Assembly: GCF_026745355.1 (NCBI RefSeq)
Contig: NC_079208.1
Location: 15,810,455 to 15,874,454, forward strand
Length of the DNA stretch: 64,000 bases
Source: Beta vulgaris subsp. vulgaris
Taxonomy: Eukaryota > Streptophyta > Magnoliopsida > Caryophyllales > Amaranthaceae
Direction: 5' to 3'
Below, in pieces: positions 10,401 to 25,400 of the stretch. The position numbers were made by a program, and so were the translations under genes. How positions within the stretch are numbered: position 1 is the first letter of the stretch; every line of letters begins with the position of its first letter. Below the pieces are notes generated by a model, which was not told where the DNA came from, did not search any database, and worked only from the letters and a program-made list of their open reading frames with translations.

Positions 10401-13400
10401 TTATAATCATTCTTGCGCTGATTTGCTTGACAATTAATATATCTTTTAGGAAAAATTATTTTGAATAAGTCAACCTTTGGTTGATCTTCTCAAACTAAGT
10501 CAATCTTTTGATTATCTTAAAATAGAAAAAATTGATAATAGAGGTCTGAACTTTGGGTGATAATTTTTAAAAAGTCTGAACTATTGATTAACCCGTGTAG
10601 GTCCCAACTTTAGGGGGTCTTAACTTTTAGCAGGTCTTAGTGACTTAAAACTGGCTTAATAGGTCATCACTTGTAAAACTTGGGTCACATCAAAAGGGTT
10701 AATTGATGGAGGGATGTAGGAACTAGGTGAGATTTAAAAAAAATCTGCAGTTTTAAGTCGTCGAGGCCCGCTAAAAGTTAAGACCCCCTAAAGTTGGGAC
10801 CTACACAGGTTAATCAATAGTTCAGACCTTTTAAAAATTATCACCCAAAGTTCAGACCTCTATTGTCAATTTTTCCCTTAAAATAAGCTAACCTTGTATC
10901 TACTTCTGCTACAAACGAGTTAATGATGTTGAAATGATGATATGTGTGACATTATAATAAGATGACATTGTGATTTAACTCATTTATAGCAAAAGTAGAT
11001 ACAAGGTTAACTTATTCATAGTTACTCGAATGGTCGACTTGTTTTAAGAATAACACGCAAAGGTTAACTTATCTAAAATAATTTTTCCTATCTGTTATGC
11101 ACCCAAAGTTACATTGAAACTAAATTTGAGAGAGAAAATTTCCTTCTTGTGTTCCTCACATATTAAAAAACAGATATTAGTCATCACTTCTTCCACTCAT
11201 TTTCATGTATCATTTACCTTATCAATTTTCTTGCTAATTACAATTCGTTGCTTTGGGAGTCTAAGAGGTGAGTTCAAGGAAGAAGGGTATATTTAAGAGG
11301 AAGAAGGCTAGTCCCATTTAACTATGCACTTCATGAGTTGAACCACGTAACTAGCAAAAATCCTAGAATAATTAGAATAAGTATATGATTTATAATCGTT
11401 TTCAATAGTTATGTTTTTGATTTAGTATCATGTTAGGATGGGGTGGAAGATTCTTGTTTATATGCTTGTTTGATTTTCTCCTCATATCTTGAATTTGTTT
11501 GATCGACCGATAAGTACTCTTTATCTTACGTTTGTGATGTAAGTGGTGTTTATACTTTGCTTTGAAGTAGTGTAATTTGCGCTTCATAAGATTCAAGACC
11601 TTGTAGGATGTTTTAATTATCTAGTCTTACCGTGATTTGATGTTGATTAATTAGGGTTAAGCATGAGTTCTTGAATTCTTGGCATGAATATTTTTAGTAT
11701 GATGTTGGATGATGTATTAGTATGTTTGGATTGGTTTGAAAAAGTAAATTTGAAAGCATTTTAAAGTATATTCAAGCCACGGGCAGGAACTGTATATGCT
11801 ATACCCGCACTGTTCGACGAGCTGCTAATTTTGGTTGGCATAACTGGAAGTGCGCTTGCAACTCCTGTTTTGGTGCACCCCCACCAATGTTGCTGTATGT
11901 GCTTTTGACTTGTTTTGTGATTTCATTGGTTCTTTTCATGATTTGATTGTCTTATTTGGTGCCTTAAAGCATATTTATTATTATGGTACGCATGATGAGC
12001 CAATGACATTGTAATTTGATAGTTTATGAGTGGAATTGTGAATTTTTGTGGTGGTTTATGCTGGTTTGTATGCTTGGATTTTGCCTTGGTCACGTCATCG
12101 ACATCGTTATGGTCAAGGGAGAATATTACTGCCTTTAGCACTACTTTACCAAAGATTATGTACTGGGGGCATTGCGACTTTCGTTGTAATTAACCTTGTA
12201 TCCAAACTCAAATAACGGGAGTGTGGATGGTTGGAAAAATTGATCTTGTATTTGCAGTTTTCCAAGCTATTTAGAAAAATTCTCTATTTTTAGTATATGG
12301 TGAATTTAAACCCTATTTTTGGATTACTAGTATTTTATAAATTATGAGATTTTTGGGACTTGAAATTGTTGGATTGTGGTTTATGATTTTTTTTTATTTT
12401 GCTTGAGAGTACGACATGCCGAGACACAATGTCCCAATGGTTAAAAACATACTAGCTACCTAGATTGCGGTTTAGGTGTTTACCTTGGTTTATTGTTGTC
12501 GTGCAAGAGGTACTAAGCTGGGTATTATCTTACATCAGGAGTCTGACCATTCTAAGATATAGGCAACTGGGAACATAACACATGAGCTGACACCATTGGA
12601 AATGGGTTGCGCTTCACTTGCTTTCAGTTCTTGCTTAAATTTTTTATCATCATTTTTATTATTAATTTATTATTTCTTTATTATTATTTATGTTTTATCC
12701 GTTTATTGGTGGCTTTAGGAGTTCTTTTATCGAGTTTGTTGAAGCATATTGTTAATTAGTAAGTTATGTTATTATATGTTGAGTTTGTTCCCTATAATGA
12801 TTATTGTATGATTAGGGTAACTTAATTTAGTTACTCTCCACTGATTACGGATGTTTGTCGATATTCTCACAAGTGATCACGAGGAGTGATTATTTGATGC
12901 TCTGAGCTGTGAGATAAATTAATTAGGATGTTGAGGTGTTTTCATTTCCTATTTAATTATACTTAGTACATTGGATTTATGAGGTTGTTTTGTCTTGTTA
13001 TGAATATTTTAAAGTTATTTTACTTTGGATTTAATTTCGTTTAGTTTCTTTTGAAACCTTTCTTAGTGTGACAATTTTCATCAAACGATATTTCCGCCAC
13101 CGTCCTTTATTGAATAAAATGCAAATTAGTTTTTTTTTTGTCTCTTTAAATGATAAAGTGTTACGAAATAACTTTACATGACCACGAGGAGATAATTTAA
13201 GCATACTCTAGAGCCGAAGTAATTCACTGTCTAGACTCTTCCTAGAGAGATTGAGCGGTAACTCATTTGATGGCATGGATCATTCATTTATTTTTGCAAA
13301 GTTGACCTATTTTGCTAACTTTGAATTTCGCTTGTTTTTTTTCTTTTCTTTTTCAGGTACCCTGGTAGAGTCTTAAGCTACTTAGAGTGATCGATTCCCT

Positions 13401-16400
13401 AAATTACAAGATCGTGAATCTGAAGAAGAGCTTCTCGTGCCATGTCACTAGGGGTGACGAGCTCGACATAGGTTGGCATCTATTCCTCTACGATTGTTGT
13501 TGTGTCTGCGAGCCGCCTTTTTAACATGGGTCAGAAGTTGTGGATCTTCCTTGGCTTTGGGGAGTCATGAGGGTAACATGAGATTGATAATGAAACTTAT
13601 GTTTAACGTCATGACTAATATCATGATGAGCCTTTGGATGAGCCCCATGGTGATGCAGCAAACGCAATTCATAGGCCCCTAATTTCCTGGTGTGCCAAAC
13701 TTCAAGAGTCCTTGTTCTTCGATGAGCGTGCTCCTAGAGTTCTCCTAGGGGACGTGACTTATCAACATACACTTATAGGTGGGGAGTTTGGAGTGCTCAT
13801 AACACTAGAGATAGCAGCGTAAACTCGATTTCTGATTAAAAGTTTTTGTAAATGATGATAATTCTTTTAAATGTTTTGTACATATCTTAGATTAAATATT
13901 TTGATGTTATTATGCATCTTTTGGCTTTGATAATATGTTGACTCTAACTTTGATTATATGATGGCTCTAAAAATAAGAAAAGTCCTATATTTTTTGTATG
14001 CAATTATACTGACATTCTCCCAGAAAAATGACACAGAATGACATGAGGGTACTTACATTACCCAGAAAAAATATGAAAAAGATATAATATTTGCAAGAAG
14101 TTATGCAAAGTAATGAAAAATAAAAGAATTTAAGTAAATATAAGTGGAGGTCGATATTAGAAGAAACACTAGAAAGAAAAGTGTCCCTAATGTGAAAAAT
14201 TATGAACAAACTAAGCGAAATAGGCATGGTTGCAGTTGGCACGGGGGTATTTGTGCCGAGAATCACAAACCAATCGTGAAACGTGGCTCAAAAGTAGTTG
14301 GCTTGACGTAGATACAAAACAAAGCCTTATTGTACGGATCGCAGCTGCGCAAATTCTTGAAATCCGCAGATCTTCGCGGTGAGTCTTGTCCAACGTTAGT
14401 GAATTAGGTTGAGAAGAGTAATCATCATTTCTTTGCGAATGTCTGACAAGACTCAGCACAAATTCACCGCGAACTAATTTTATAACTTATAAAATTAGGT
14501 TGTCGAGAAGCTGCAAATTGTTGTCATTAAGTGGCAGGACTTTGCACGCGGTGAGAAAAGGTTGTCCGTGGTGTAGAAATTTTACGAGGCCCGAAGGGTC
14601 CTATACGGCGAGCAAAGCCCGCGTGTGGCGTAATTCAAAACTAAGATTTTGCCACAGTTCCAATAATCTATTCTTATTATTGTTCAGTTTTGGCTACGGA
14701 TGAAAAACTTAATATTGAAACTAGAAGTAATTAACATCGACTCGGCCCGACCAGAAACAAGTTTTGGGCAAGATCACTCGATCCCACAGTTCGGGCCCGA
14801 CCCAATTATCGGGCAAAAAATATGGGCAATGGATAACCTAAATCCAGAATTTAGGCTAAATTTTGGCCCAATCCAAAATGTTCGCTTGGTCCTATTTGTA
14901 ATAATGGTTTTTGGAGCGAAAATTCCGGATTGAGGCTTAGCCCGTTGCATGATCACCTTTAATTGAACCAAAGGAGAAGTTTTTAATGAAAGCGATAAGC
15001 TTCACGGTAGGTTTCCTACGTAAAATAAATAAATCAGGCCAAACATTTTGTTTTGATAAATAGCTAAACAATGAATAATTATATGCTTTAAACATAATTT
15101 TTCTTGAGTTGATCAACTTTCTTTAGATTATTTAATTTAATCATGTGCACGTCAATAAGTTGGGTGACCTTCTAGAAATTATGACCTTGGTAATAGAAAT
15201 TTTCTGCAATGATCGAACACATTTTTCCTTAGTGTCTTGAGAACTAAATATCCCTCTTTGGAATTTCATGGTTTGACCTTCTTATTGAAAGATTGAGCGA
15301 TACACTTTTGGTATACTTGCATGTGATGCAATGCTGCTAGTTTTCGTTCGGCCAACAAAACTAGTTCTTCAAATATGGCTTTCGCATAATCAGCTTCTTG
15401 GATTTGACTTCCCGATACAATTCACAAGGAACATATCTTAAGCTCAATAGGTTGAACATCCCTTATCCCAATAAAAAGGGAATAAGGCGTCGCCCTAGTT
15501 GATGTGTGGATAGAGGTATGATATTCCCGCAATTTGAAGTAGTTTATTTATTACACCAATCCTTATAGTTTTGGGTCACTTTCTAGATATTAGTCTTAAT
15601 ACTTTTGTTGGTTGCTTCTATAACACCATTAGCCCGGGGTTAACATGGTGATAATTTGTGGTGTTGAATTTTCATACTTTTCGAGTACTTGCTTGCATTT
15701 GGCTTGAAAATGAGTATCCTGGTCATTAATGAGTTCATAGGGAGTCCATAGCAGCAAATGATAGTCTAAACTATAAAGGAAGCAACTTGTTTAGGTGTTA
15801 CAACATTAAAAACTCGTGTCCTTCAATATTAGGTGGCACGATTTTCTAATGATATCATTTCTAGAGGTTGAGAATGGCCAAGGCCAAATGAAGGTATATA
15901 ACAATGATGGTGGAACATGTTGGAGATTTGGACAAAGTTGACATTTAGAGCATGTCTTATCTTTGTCATACAAAGTGGATCACAATTTAAGAGACGAATT
16001 TTTGGATCATTATTTTGAAATATTACTTTGTTTAGTTTCCTTCCATTAGCTAACGTCAATCATATACAAATCAGTAGCTACAAAATAGGAAGACCTTTGG
16101 TGAAAATATCTGCAATTTGGTATCGAGATGGGATATATAGAACACAAACTTGTCCACGAATAACTATTTCGCAGACAAAATGGATATCCATCTCTATATG
16201 TTTAGTGCGTTGATGGTTAACATGATTACCAGTTAAATATATGACACTAACATTATCACATCAGACCAATGTAGCTTTCTGAATATGTTAATTAAGCTCG
16301 AAAAGAAGCTTCTATACATAACAAACAAGACTCAGATACTATTTTAGCAACTCCGCGATATTCAACTTTTGCACTAAAACGAGACAAGCAGGTTGCTTGT

Positions 16401-19400
16401 CGTTTGGTAGACCAGGGAACCAGGTTGTCACCAACAAACACACAATAGCCCGAGGTGGATAGTCTAGTATCAACACTCCACCCAATCAACATCCGTATAG
16501 GAAATAATGCCAAAAATCGAAGACGGATATAAATATAAGCCATGATCAAGTTACCCTGAATATAGGGCACAAGCGCTTAAGAGCATGCACATGTTCTTCC
16601 AGAGGGTCATGCATGGATAAGCAAACCCGTCGCACAAATACCGGGTCTCGTGAAAGTAAGATACTAAAGAACCTTGCAAGGCTGTGATAATGAATAGGAT
16701 CCTTATAACGTGTGTTAGAGTTAGCACCCATCTTGGGCTTAGTGTACATTGGAGTAGGAGAGGGTTTACAAGCAGACATACCAACATGTTCAATGGATTC
16801 AGTGGCAAACTTATGTTGAGACAAAATTAAACCACCTGTATGTTTAGTAACAGTTATGCCCAAAAAGTAACTCAAAGGTTGAAGGTCTTTTATAGTAAAC
16901 TTTGAGCTAAGACTAGACATGATATACTTACTAATAGCATTATAAAAGGCAATTAATATGAGGTAATCAACATATAATAAAATATAGGCCACAACATAAC
17001 CATGTCGATATATAAAAATAGAAAGGTTCGATTTCTTATGAGTGAACCCAAGAGTAGAGACAAAGTCATCAAATCTCATATACCAAGCCCATAGAGTTTG
17101 TTTAAGTTCATAGAGTGACTTTTTCAAACGACAAAGATGAGTAGGATGTTCAGGATCCCAAAATCCCATAGGCTGATGATGCATATACACGATCTCTTGG
17201 AGGTCCCCATGTAAGAAGGCATTCTTCACATCAAGTTGGTGAATAGACAAAGATTTAGACAAAAGCCGAGCTAAGAACTTTGCGAATAGTACTTGCTTTT
17301 AACCAATGGGCTAAACGTCTCTCCACTGTAAATGCCAACATGTTGAGTTTGTCCATCACCTACAAAACGAGCCCCGTGCCTCTCAAAAGCACCGTCAAAA
17401 TGTTCTTTATAAGTAATAATTCACATTGAACAAATAACGTTAACATTAGGTGGATGGGGCACCAAATCCCACATCTTATTTTTAATAAGAGCATTAAATT
17501 CATCATCCATGGCCATTTTCTGAATCAAGTCATGAAGAGCACTCATGGGGTTACAGGGTAGATGGATTTGAAACTTCGTGGTAGAGGTTAAAGTGACTTT
17601 TGGTTTTGAAAATCCCACGTTGACTCCGCGTAACAGGCCATTGGGGTGCTGGAGGAATAATTAGAGCGATTTATGGAGGAGATTTGGGCCTGGGAGGGAA
17701 TGAGTTTAGATCCATAACAAAAGTAGGAGGAGAACTAGCTGGCCTAATGTATGAGTGGGAGGAGAATGGGCTGGGATTGATGTGAGAGTGGGAGGAGAAC
17801 CGACTAGGATGGAGCTAAGAGTGGGCCTTGGCGGACTCAAAGCATGTAAAGACAAAGGTGAATGATGCGCTGGACGAACACATGGGCCATAGGTGCTAGG
17901 GCTTTGGGGTGCGAAGGAGAATTAACCAATGGACCAGTAGGGGAGGAGTTTGGGCTGAAATTTTGTGGAATTAAGGGGGGGATGATATTTTGTGGATTCA
18001 AAGGAGTTGGTTGTGTTGTTTTGGAAAGAGTTAGCTAACATATGGACCACAACAGGAGAAATAGCATCCTCCAAGAAGTTATAATTAAGTATGACCAGAA
18101 GGATTATGCACCTTTCTATAACAGAATTTAGACTCATAAAAAATTACATGGAGGCAAATGATGATTTTTAAGAGGAGATGTCATAGCATTTGGAACTACG
18201 ATAATTAGAGGGGTAACCGAAAAAGACATATGAAGTAGAGCGGTTTGAAGTTTGTTTATGCTGGTTGATGAGAAAAGAGGATAACATTTACACCTAAATC
18301 CCGAAGATGAGAATATGATGGATCTCGATAATAGAGAACCTTGTGAGGAGATTGGTAGGCTAATTCCTTATTCAAAGAAATGTTATAAAGGTATGCTGCT
18401 TTTTGTTAATGCATGATGCCAAAATGAGGAAAGGAGAGAAGCATGAGAAAGGAGAATCCGGATAATGTTGTTAATGGTTATTATTTTTCTTTTGACTTTC
18501 CTATTTTGTGAAAATGTATAAGGATAGAAAAACGAAAAGTCAACTCATGACAAGTACAAACATCTCTTAAGGGCTCATGTCATATTCCCTCCTATTATAA
18601 CATTGGAGATTCTTAATATCACGTTCAAAATATGTGCGGATATAGGCTTGAAAATAAATATGGAATAAACTTGAGATTTTTTTTAGATAAAGGAACTGTC
18701 CACAAATATTTGAGTAATGATCCAATAACAGAAGATAATAATGGTGGTCCAATCTCAAAGCAGGTGAAGTCCAAAGATCAACATGCATAATATCAAATGG
18801 ATAAAAGTTCTTGAATTGAAAGTAATAAATGGCAACTTAATAAGTTTTCTAAGAGGACATGATTGACAACCATTAGAACTACGAGTTTGATTATATCCAA
18901 TGAATCTATTTTCCCTAAGAAAATCTAAAACAGGATCTCCCGGATGACCCTAGCGCTCATGCCATAAAGAATGATTCAAGGCAGCAAAAGCGGGTGTGGA
19001 CGTGGCTTGAGTAATGGCGATGGCAGTGGTAATAGGATATAGGTATCCTCTAGTCTCACATCTCATGAGACTCTTCCCAGTTTGAATATCTTTCACAGAA
19101 AACCCAAAAGGATCAAATTCCACATAAACAGAGTTATCAGTTGTGAATTTATGAACATAAATTAAATTTTTAAAAGTTTGGGAGTGTGAAGGAAATTTTT
19201 AAGAGCTAAGGAAGGGTATGGGGAAGGTAATTGAGTAGCACCATAACCATGAATAGGAATAGAATGACCATTTTCAAAAATAATACCATGATTTTTGCTC
19301 ATGTTAATATAAGATGAGAGAGTACCTTAATTAGAAGTCATGCAGAAAGTAGCTTCGAGGTCCATGTGCTAGAAGGAGGATCTGTTGATTTTTTGAGGCT

Positions 19401-22400
19401 GCATAAGCTTGCTGCTACTTGGAACATGCTGGCCCAATAACCCAAAAGGCGAAGAGGGGGGTCTAGTCCATAGGAAGGAAGGGTAAGGGCTTGGAGGAAT
19501 GGGATCCCAGAATTCTGACCACCACTCTTGTCGCTACTAGGGGTGTGCACCGGTCCAGGAACGGACCAGACCGGAACCGACGGACCGAAATCCGAGATTT
19601 TCTTGGACCAGATTTTTTTTTCAAAAAACAAAAATCTTTTTTATTTTATTTAAATATATTTATAGATTATATACATTAAAAATTAATAATTTTTATAATA
19701 ATTATCCTAAAAGAATAAATAGTAGGTTTTTAAGTTTCAACTTTCTACCTTTAATTTTATCTTTAACATATAAACTTTTTTTTGCTAAGATAATAGAAAT
19801 TCCGGTCCAACCGGTCCGGACCGAAATTTTCTAGGTTTGGACCGGACTGGTGGACTGAAATTCCAATATTCGACGGATCGTGGACCGGACCAGACCGGAA
19901 TCTGCAGTCCGGTCCAAATTCTGGTCCTGACCGGTTTGTGCACACCCCTAGTCGCCACCATTTGCATCGCCACTACCACCACCGCGATTTTTACCATTAT
20001 TGTTCTATTTCGGGCCATTTTCCCCAAACAAGTATGATGAGAGTGAGAGGAGTTTTCTGGGAAGGTAATGGGTTCATTAGCATAGCACATTACTATGGAG
20101 GCATCGAATCCGGTGGAGGATCTTTTTGCAAGTCCAGCTTTTTCAAGAGTAAGCGTAGAGTAGGCGTGGCAAAGTTGTGGAAGAGGATCACTTTGGCGAA
20201 TGAGAGTGGCAACTTGATTATATGAGTTTATAAGACTGGAGACCATTTGGAGAACAAGGTGATTGTTAAATAGTGGGGCTCCAACACTTATCCGACAAGA
20301 TTTTAGGATATGTTGACAATATGTTGAGGCATTGGGGAAATGCTCCATGGTGATATGAGAAAATTCTTGTTCAAGAGTCACAATGCATGAACTTTTGTTA
20401 TCTTGAAAAATGTCTGGTAGACGATTACAAGCCTCTATAATCGTCGAGTTGGGTTCAATAATAGTGTGCAGAAGATCATCAGAGATAGTGGGCATATAGA
20501 TCCATCAATGGACCGTAGCTTTTTTTCGTCATCCGGCGTAGGGACCTTGACTTCCCCTTTTTCCAGTGGGGTTAATGTGATGGATGACTTTGTGAGAACG
20601 AGCATGGATCTTGAATAATTCCTCCCATATCAGATATTCGAAATTTCCCATAGCAAGGGTAATAGTATTATGGTTCTTAATGTTAGAAACAACAAGAGCA
20701 AGGTGGAAGGAAGATTTTACCATCAGTCATGGTGGCTGATCGGAAAAGCTGGTTGAGTATAACGTCGCCGGATAATGGAGACCCGGGAAAGAATAAAGAA
20801 TGTTATATAAATATTCTACACATTCTAACATTATTATTATTATAGAGATTTAGTAGACCGTATGAGAGAATAAAATATCCATTCGCATCGTATAAGCTAC
20901 AAAATTATCTTTTAATATCCAAGAATCAAGTATAAAACTTTTATTAGAATTTCGCATTTGTTTGTTGTTTGTATTTATTGTACTTCCATTGACATGTATG
21001 TTGTCATGTTTCAAGTACTACTTGAGTTGATTATGCATAGGAGATTTTCATTTTCATTTATAGATGCAAATCAAGTTTAGTGGATTGATTTTGAAATAGT
21101 TATGATCTCTCAAATTATTCAATGGGGGATTTTTTAGGGGCCTTTCATGTAGACGAATTTGTCAGAGTGCTCAATTTTAATACAATTATGTAATAGCTTA
21201 TTGAGTGGTTTATTTTATTATAGCTTTAGCCTAGCATTTTACTTTGATGATATTACCGTTCGACCTAGTTTATGGTTTACAAACATTTTTAAAATATAAA
21301 GGATTAGCATTAATTTATTAAAGGTTGATTAGTATTGAAGCCAAGAGAAAACCTGAAGTACACAAACTACAGATTTTTGAGCAGCAACTTCTAGCCCAGC
21401 AGCAATTCGAGCATCCTCGGTAATTTTTTGCTCTTGCTCAATGCGCATAAGAACCTATAACATGCATATGAATCGCCTATAGTAAAACACAATAGGTGCA
21501 TTTTGATTATCACCCAGCCTGGACAATATACTTCATGCAAAAGTTCAAGCCTTCAAGATATATAGAACAAACCTCAAGCATTACACGTTCTTGTTCCTGC
21601 TTGTCACTAAGTGCTTGCTGAAGTAGTGCGACCTCTTGTTCTAATTGCTCAACCTAAAGTAAATTGGAAAACTTTAGAGAATAATATAGCGTTAAATCCA
21701 TCTAAAATACAAACAAAAATCTTGTTAACAAAAGTTAAAACTTAATAAACTATACTAAAAACTCCATTCATGGCATAAGCCATCCAATTCATTATTGCAT
21801 TTATTTAAAGCTTAACCATCCAACGAAACCCCATATTCCTATAGAAGTTGTGTGTAAGATGTGTTTGGTGATATTGTAAAGACTTTTGCATGTAATTACG
21901 AGAACACAAGGTAAAATATAATACCCACTATGATAATGAGGTAGGCATGGATATTATCCCGGGAAGATCAATTAATGATAACTGCATTATCCCCCATGAG
22001 ATGCTTAGCTATGTTAAAAGAAGAAAAAAAGGGAAATCTGCTCAATGATTCTACACTTGAATTTGAACAAGGCTTACCGTCGTGTAAGCTCGAAATTTAT
22101 TGAAGAAGTGCTTAGAGCTATTGGTATGCCTAACATATGGATCCATCTCATCATGGAATGTGTTACAACGGTTAGCTACTCCATTCTTGTCAATGGAGAA
22201 GCAACTGGACAAATTGACTCGAAAGCCGGGCTTAGACAAGGGGACCCCTTATCTCCCTATCTTTTTTTATCTTGTGTATGGAAGTTCTCTCGAGGAAAAT
22301 GACACAACAGCAAAATCAGAGACTTATAAGGGTCTTAAACTGAACCACAAAGTCCCAGAACTATCACATCTCTTCTTTGCCGACGATGCTCCTTTTTTCA

Positions 22401-25400
22401 TTAAGGGAACAATGGATAATGTTTGGAATTTGAAAAAAAATCCTGGAAAGCTTATGTTGATTCTCGGGGGAAATGATACACCCAGAAATCTTACACTGCC
22501 TTTAGCAAGAATACTCCAACAAAATTCATTACCCTCCTCAACAAAGGCCTAAGAGTGAACAATAAAGAAATACTGGCAAAATACTTGGGATGCCCGATGG
22601 ACGTGACATGCCACTCGCTCAAAGTCTTCCAAGATCTACCTGAGAAAATAGTAAGCACAATCACTTCTTGGAAAATTTCAACCCTAAATCAGGTAGGTAA
22701 GATCCTCCTCATCAATAGTATCCTAATTGCTTATGCTTCTTACATTATGGATACTTTCATATTTCCATAAAAGATCCTTAAGAAAGCTTCCTCTACTATC
22801 GTAAAATTCTGGTGGAGTACAAAGTTCAACAAAAGCCTATTCATTAGAGGAAAAAAGCCTACTTGAAGTACACAAAAATAATGGAGGTTTAGGTTTGAGA
22901 AATCTAGAAAATCTAAACAGAGCAATGGTTTTCAAGCAGGCTTGGAGGATTCAAAATAGCCTGTCCTTTTTTGTGAGTAGAGTTTTTATAGCCAACTATT
23001 CTAAAATTAGTTTGAAAAAAGCCTTTGCGGGAAATTTTCCTCAACTTGTTCTTGGAGAGGGAGAAGTATCAAGAGAAGGGTCAACGACCTAGCTTTAGGA
23101 GTGGGGAAGATTATAAGAGATGGGAAATCTACTCTTGTTTTGGGTGCCCATTGGGTGGGAAGAAGAGAAATTCAATTTAATCAAGGGCTAGACCAGCAGC
23201 TCCTAAGTGCCCAACTTGGGTTTGTAATTTAATCACAGAAGATAGAGAGTGAGATAAGGATAAATTAAATACCTGGTTCGAGCCAGCCACTACAAGGTCA
23301 ATTTTATCGGTCCACTTACCATATCAAACAGGAAAAGATGAGTTTTACTGGGAAGCAAGATCACACGGCAATTATGAGATCAAATCTGTTTACTGGCGCA
23401 TAAAAAACCAATCATAAAGTCCAAAGGATAATTCTAACTTATAGAAGAAATTCTGCAATCAAAAATTCAGGCCAAAATGAAATTTTTTCTATTGGAAGCT
23501 AGTCAATGGTGCTTTAGCCACCGGAGTAAACCTTAGCAAAAGGAAAATCCTAAGCGAGAGCCCTTTCCCCCTTTGTGGGAAAAGAAGGAGTCGGATACTC
23601 AACTCTTTAAGAACTGTGAAATATCTATGAGAATTTGGAAAAGCTCTACCCTTGGTATCATATTGGAGGGATATCCAAAAATTTCGGAAAATATATGGTC
23701 AAGAAATTGGTTATGATACCTCATGTAGGAGAAAGATCAAGATTATAGAGTCGTTGAATTTGTATGAATCCTATGGAGCATCTAGCTCTTAAGAAACAAA
23801 GCATTTTTTCACCCCTTTGAGACTATAAAACCGAGTGCAGCTATTAACATCCTAAATCAGTGGAGATCTCGATGGCTTAACCTACGAGGCAGAAATAAAG
23901 ACAAGTGGAGCCCGAAGAGGAATTGAAGAGATCGGACTAAATTACCAAAAAGGGAATGTCAGTAGAGCTTCAACTGGCCAGATGAGGGGACACAGAGGAG
24001 ATTAGTCATTGGCGGAGCTTGGAAAAGGAACAAAGATGTGGATAATGATCCGAGAAGCACAACTTTTGGGTAGGTACTCTTGGAAGATAATAAAGAAGTT
24101 AGTTTAGGAAGTAGAAAGATTGCGGCTGGATCAACACTATAGTCAGAGACCTATGCACTCCTTTATAACCTAAAGATCATGATAAGTCAAGGAATCATTA
24201 ATCTTGAGGTCTGGACGGATTGTGAACAAGTTATCATAGGTATTCAAGATATCACTAAAGCAGCAGCGCATACAAAAATGATTATGGGACACATTATCAA
24301 CTACACCAGAAGTTTCAATGTGTTCCGAATTATTAAAGTTGACAAGGAAAAAATTGCCAAGGCTCACTTCCTAGCAGCCTCTGAAAGGAAGAGATGTATT
24401 GTTATTTCCTCGTTTTCAATTTATACGTTGTCAGAAAAAAAAGGAACTGCAATGAACAATCTACCAATTTTTTTGTACTAATTACCATATTTGTCATTGC
24501 CAATTCAAACCAGTTTCAGCACCACAATTTATAATCATTCGTGGACACCAACAAACATACACTTATATACCATATTAACCACTAAGTCTGCTATATTTTA
24601 TAAACACATCATATTCAGTATTCAGCTTTATAGCAGAATAACCCAACTGAGCTAAGAAACCAAATTTTTATTTCTATTATTTAATCTAATAGAAATAAAC
24701 AAAAATAACTCTACAAACAGAAATACTTCCTCCGTTTTTTTTAGATGTTACACTTTCCTAAAATTGCATGGTTGTAAATAGATGTTACACTTTTTAAAAT
24801 TTCCTTATTTAGTAACTTTTTCCTTGTGAAATGTCCATATTACCCTTACTAACTACCCATTTAAAAATTAAAACACTCTTAATCTACCCTATTAAATCCC
24901 TAACTAATCTAATCAGATTTTAACCATTCCCACCAAAATTAAACCCCCCAACTACCTTTTCATCTTCCCCATGATCATTTAATACATTCAACCCCCCTCC
25001 CCCAACTGATTCATCCCCCCATTAAAGTTCTTCCCCAATTCCCCAACCCCTCCTATTCCCTAACCCTAAAACTTCGACCTTCTCTCTCTCCCTCAAAACT
25101 TCATCTTTTCTCTCTACTTCCATTTCTCCTCTTCTGATCTTCTCTTCCTCTCTCTACTGGACTTCAGTTTCTCTCTCTAGATTTCTTCACTTCCTCTTCA
25201 AATTTCCCCTTTAAACTTTCGAAATCTCCATTGTTCTCTTGAAATCCTCACTGTTTTCTCTGTATTTCATCTTCAAGTCTTCAAAAACCCTAGATCTTCT
25301 TTCATCTTTTCAGAAAAAAAAACCCTAAAAAATGCCGAAAAATTATGTGCCTGATCTCCAACCCCTTGTTGACGCCTTGTTCCAAACTGACGATGCTGAT

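Larger units (their letters stand above)
16030..20760 (-). mobile_element. Degenerate Ty1/copia retrotransposon, minus strand
   Basis: The minus strand reads in copia order. Gag is at about 20760-19360 (SDDLLHTIIEP, FQDNKSS, LEQEFSHITMEHFPN). A protease remnant is at about 19360-19080. The GAG-pre-integrase motif LWHERLGHPG is near 18955. The integrase core is at about 18790-18570 (LDHYSN...IRTYFERDIKNLQC). Reverse transcriptase is at 17620-16546 (LDVKNAFLHGDLQE, LYVDYL where YVDD is expected). RNase H is at 16570-16030 (DTRLSTSGYCVFVGDNL, then IADIFTKGLP). Stops and frameshifts interrupt every domain. Gag is split by a hAT MITE (19538-19950). I could not define LTRs. Confidence 0.85.
9929..21352 (-). 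other. TBC gene intron 14 (11,424 bp), transposon-filled
   Basis: GT-AG borders join exon 15 to exon 14 in phase 0. The intron contains the nested MITEs at 10449-11088, the gypsy remnant at 15235-16010 and the copia element at 16030-20760. Confidence 0.88.

Noticed and set aside
13473..13822. Two overlapping ORFs of 60-70 codons in a GC-richer patch
   Set aside because: No domain, no support from neighbours; probably part of an old retroelement.
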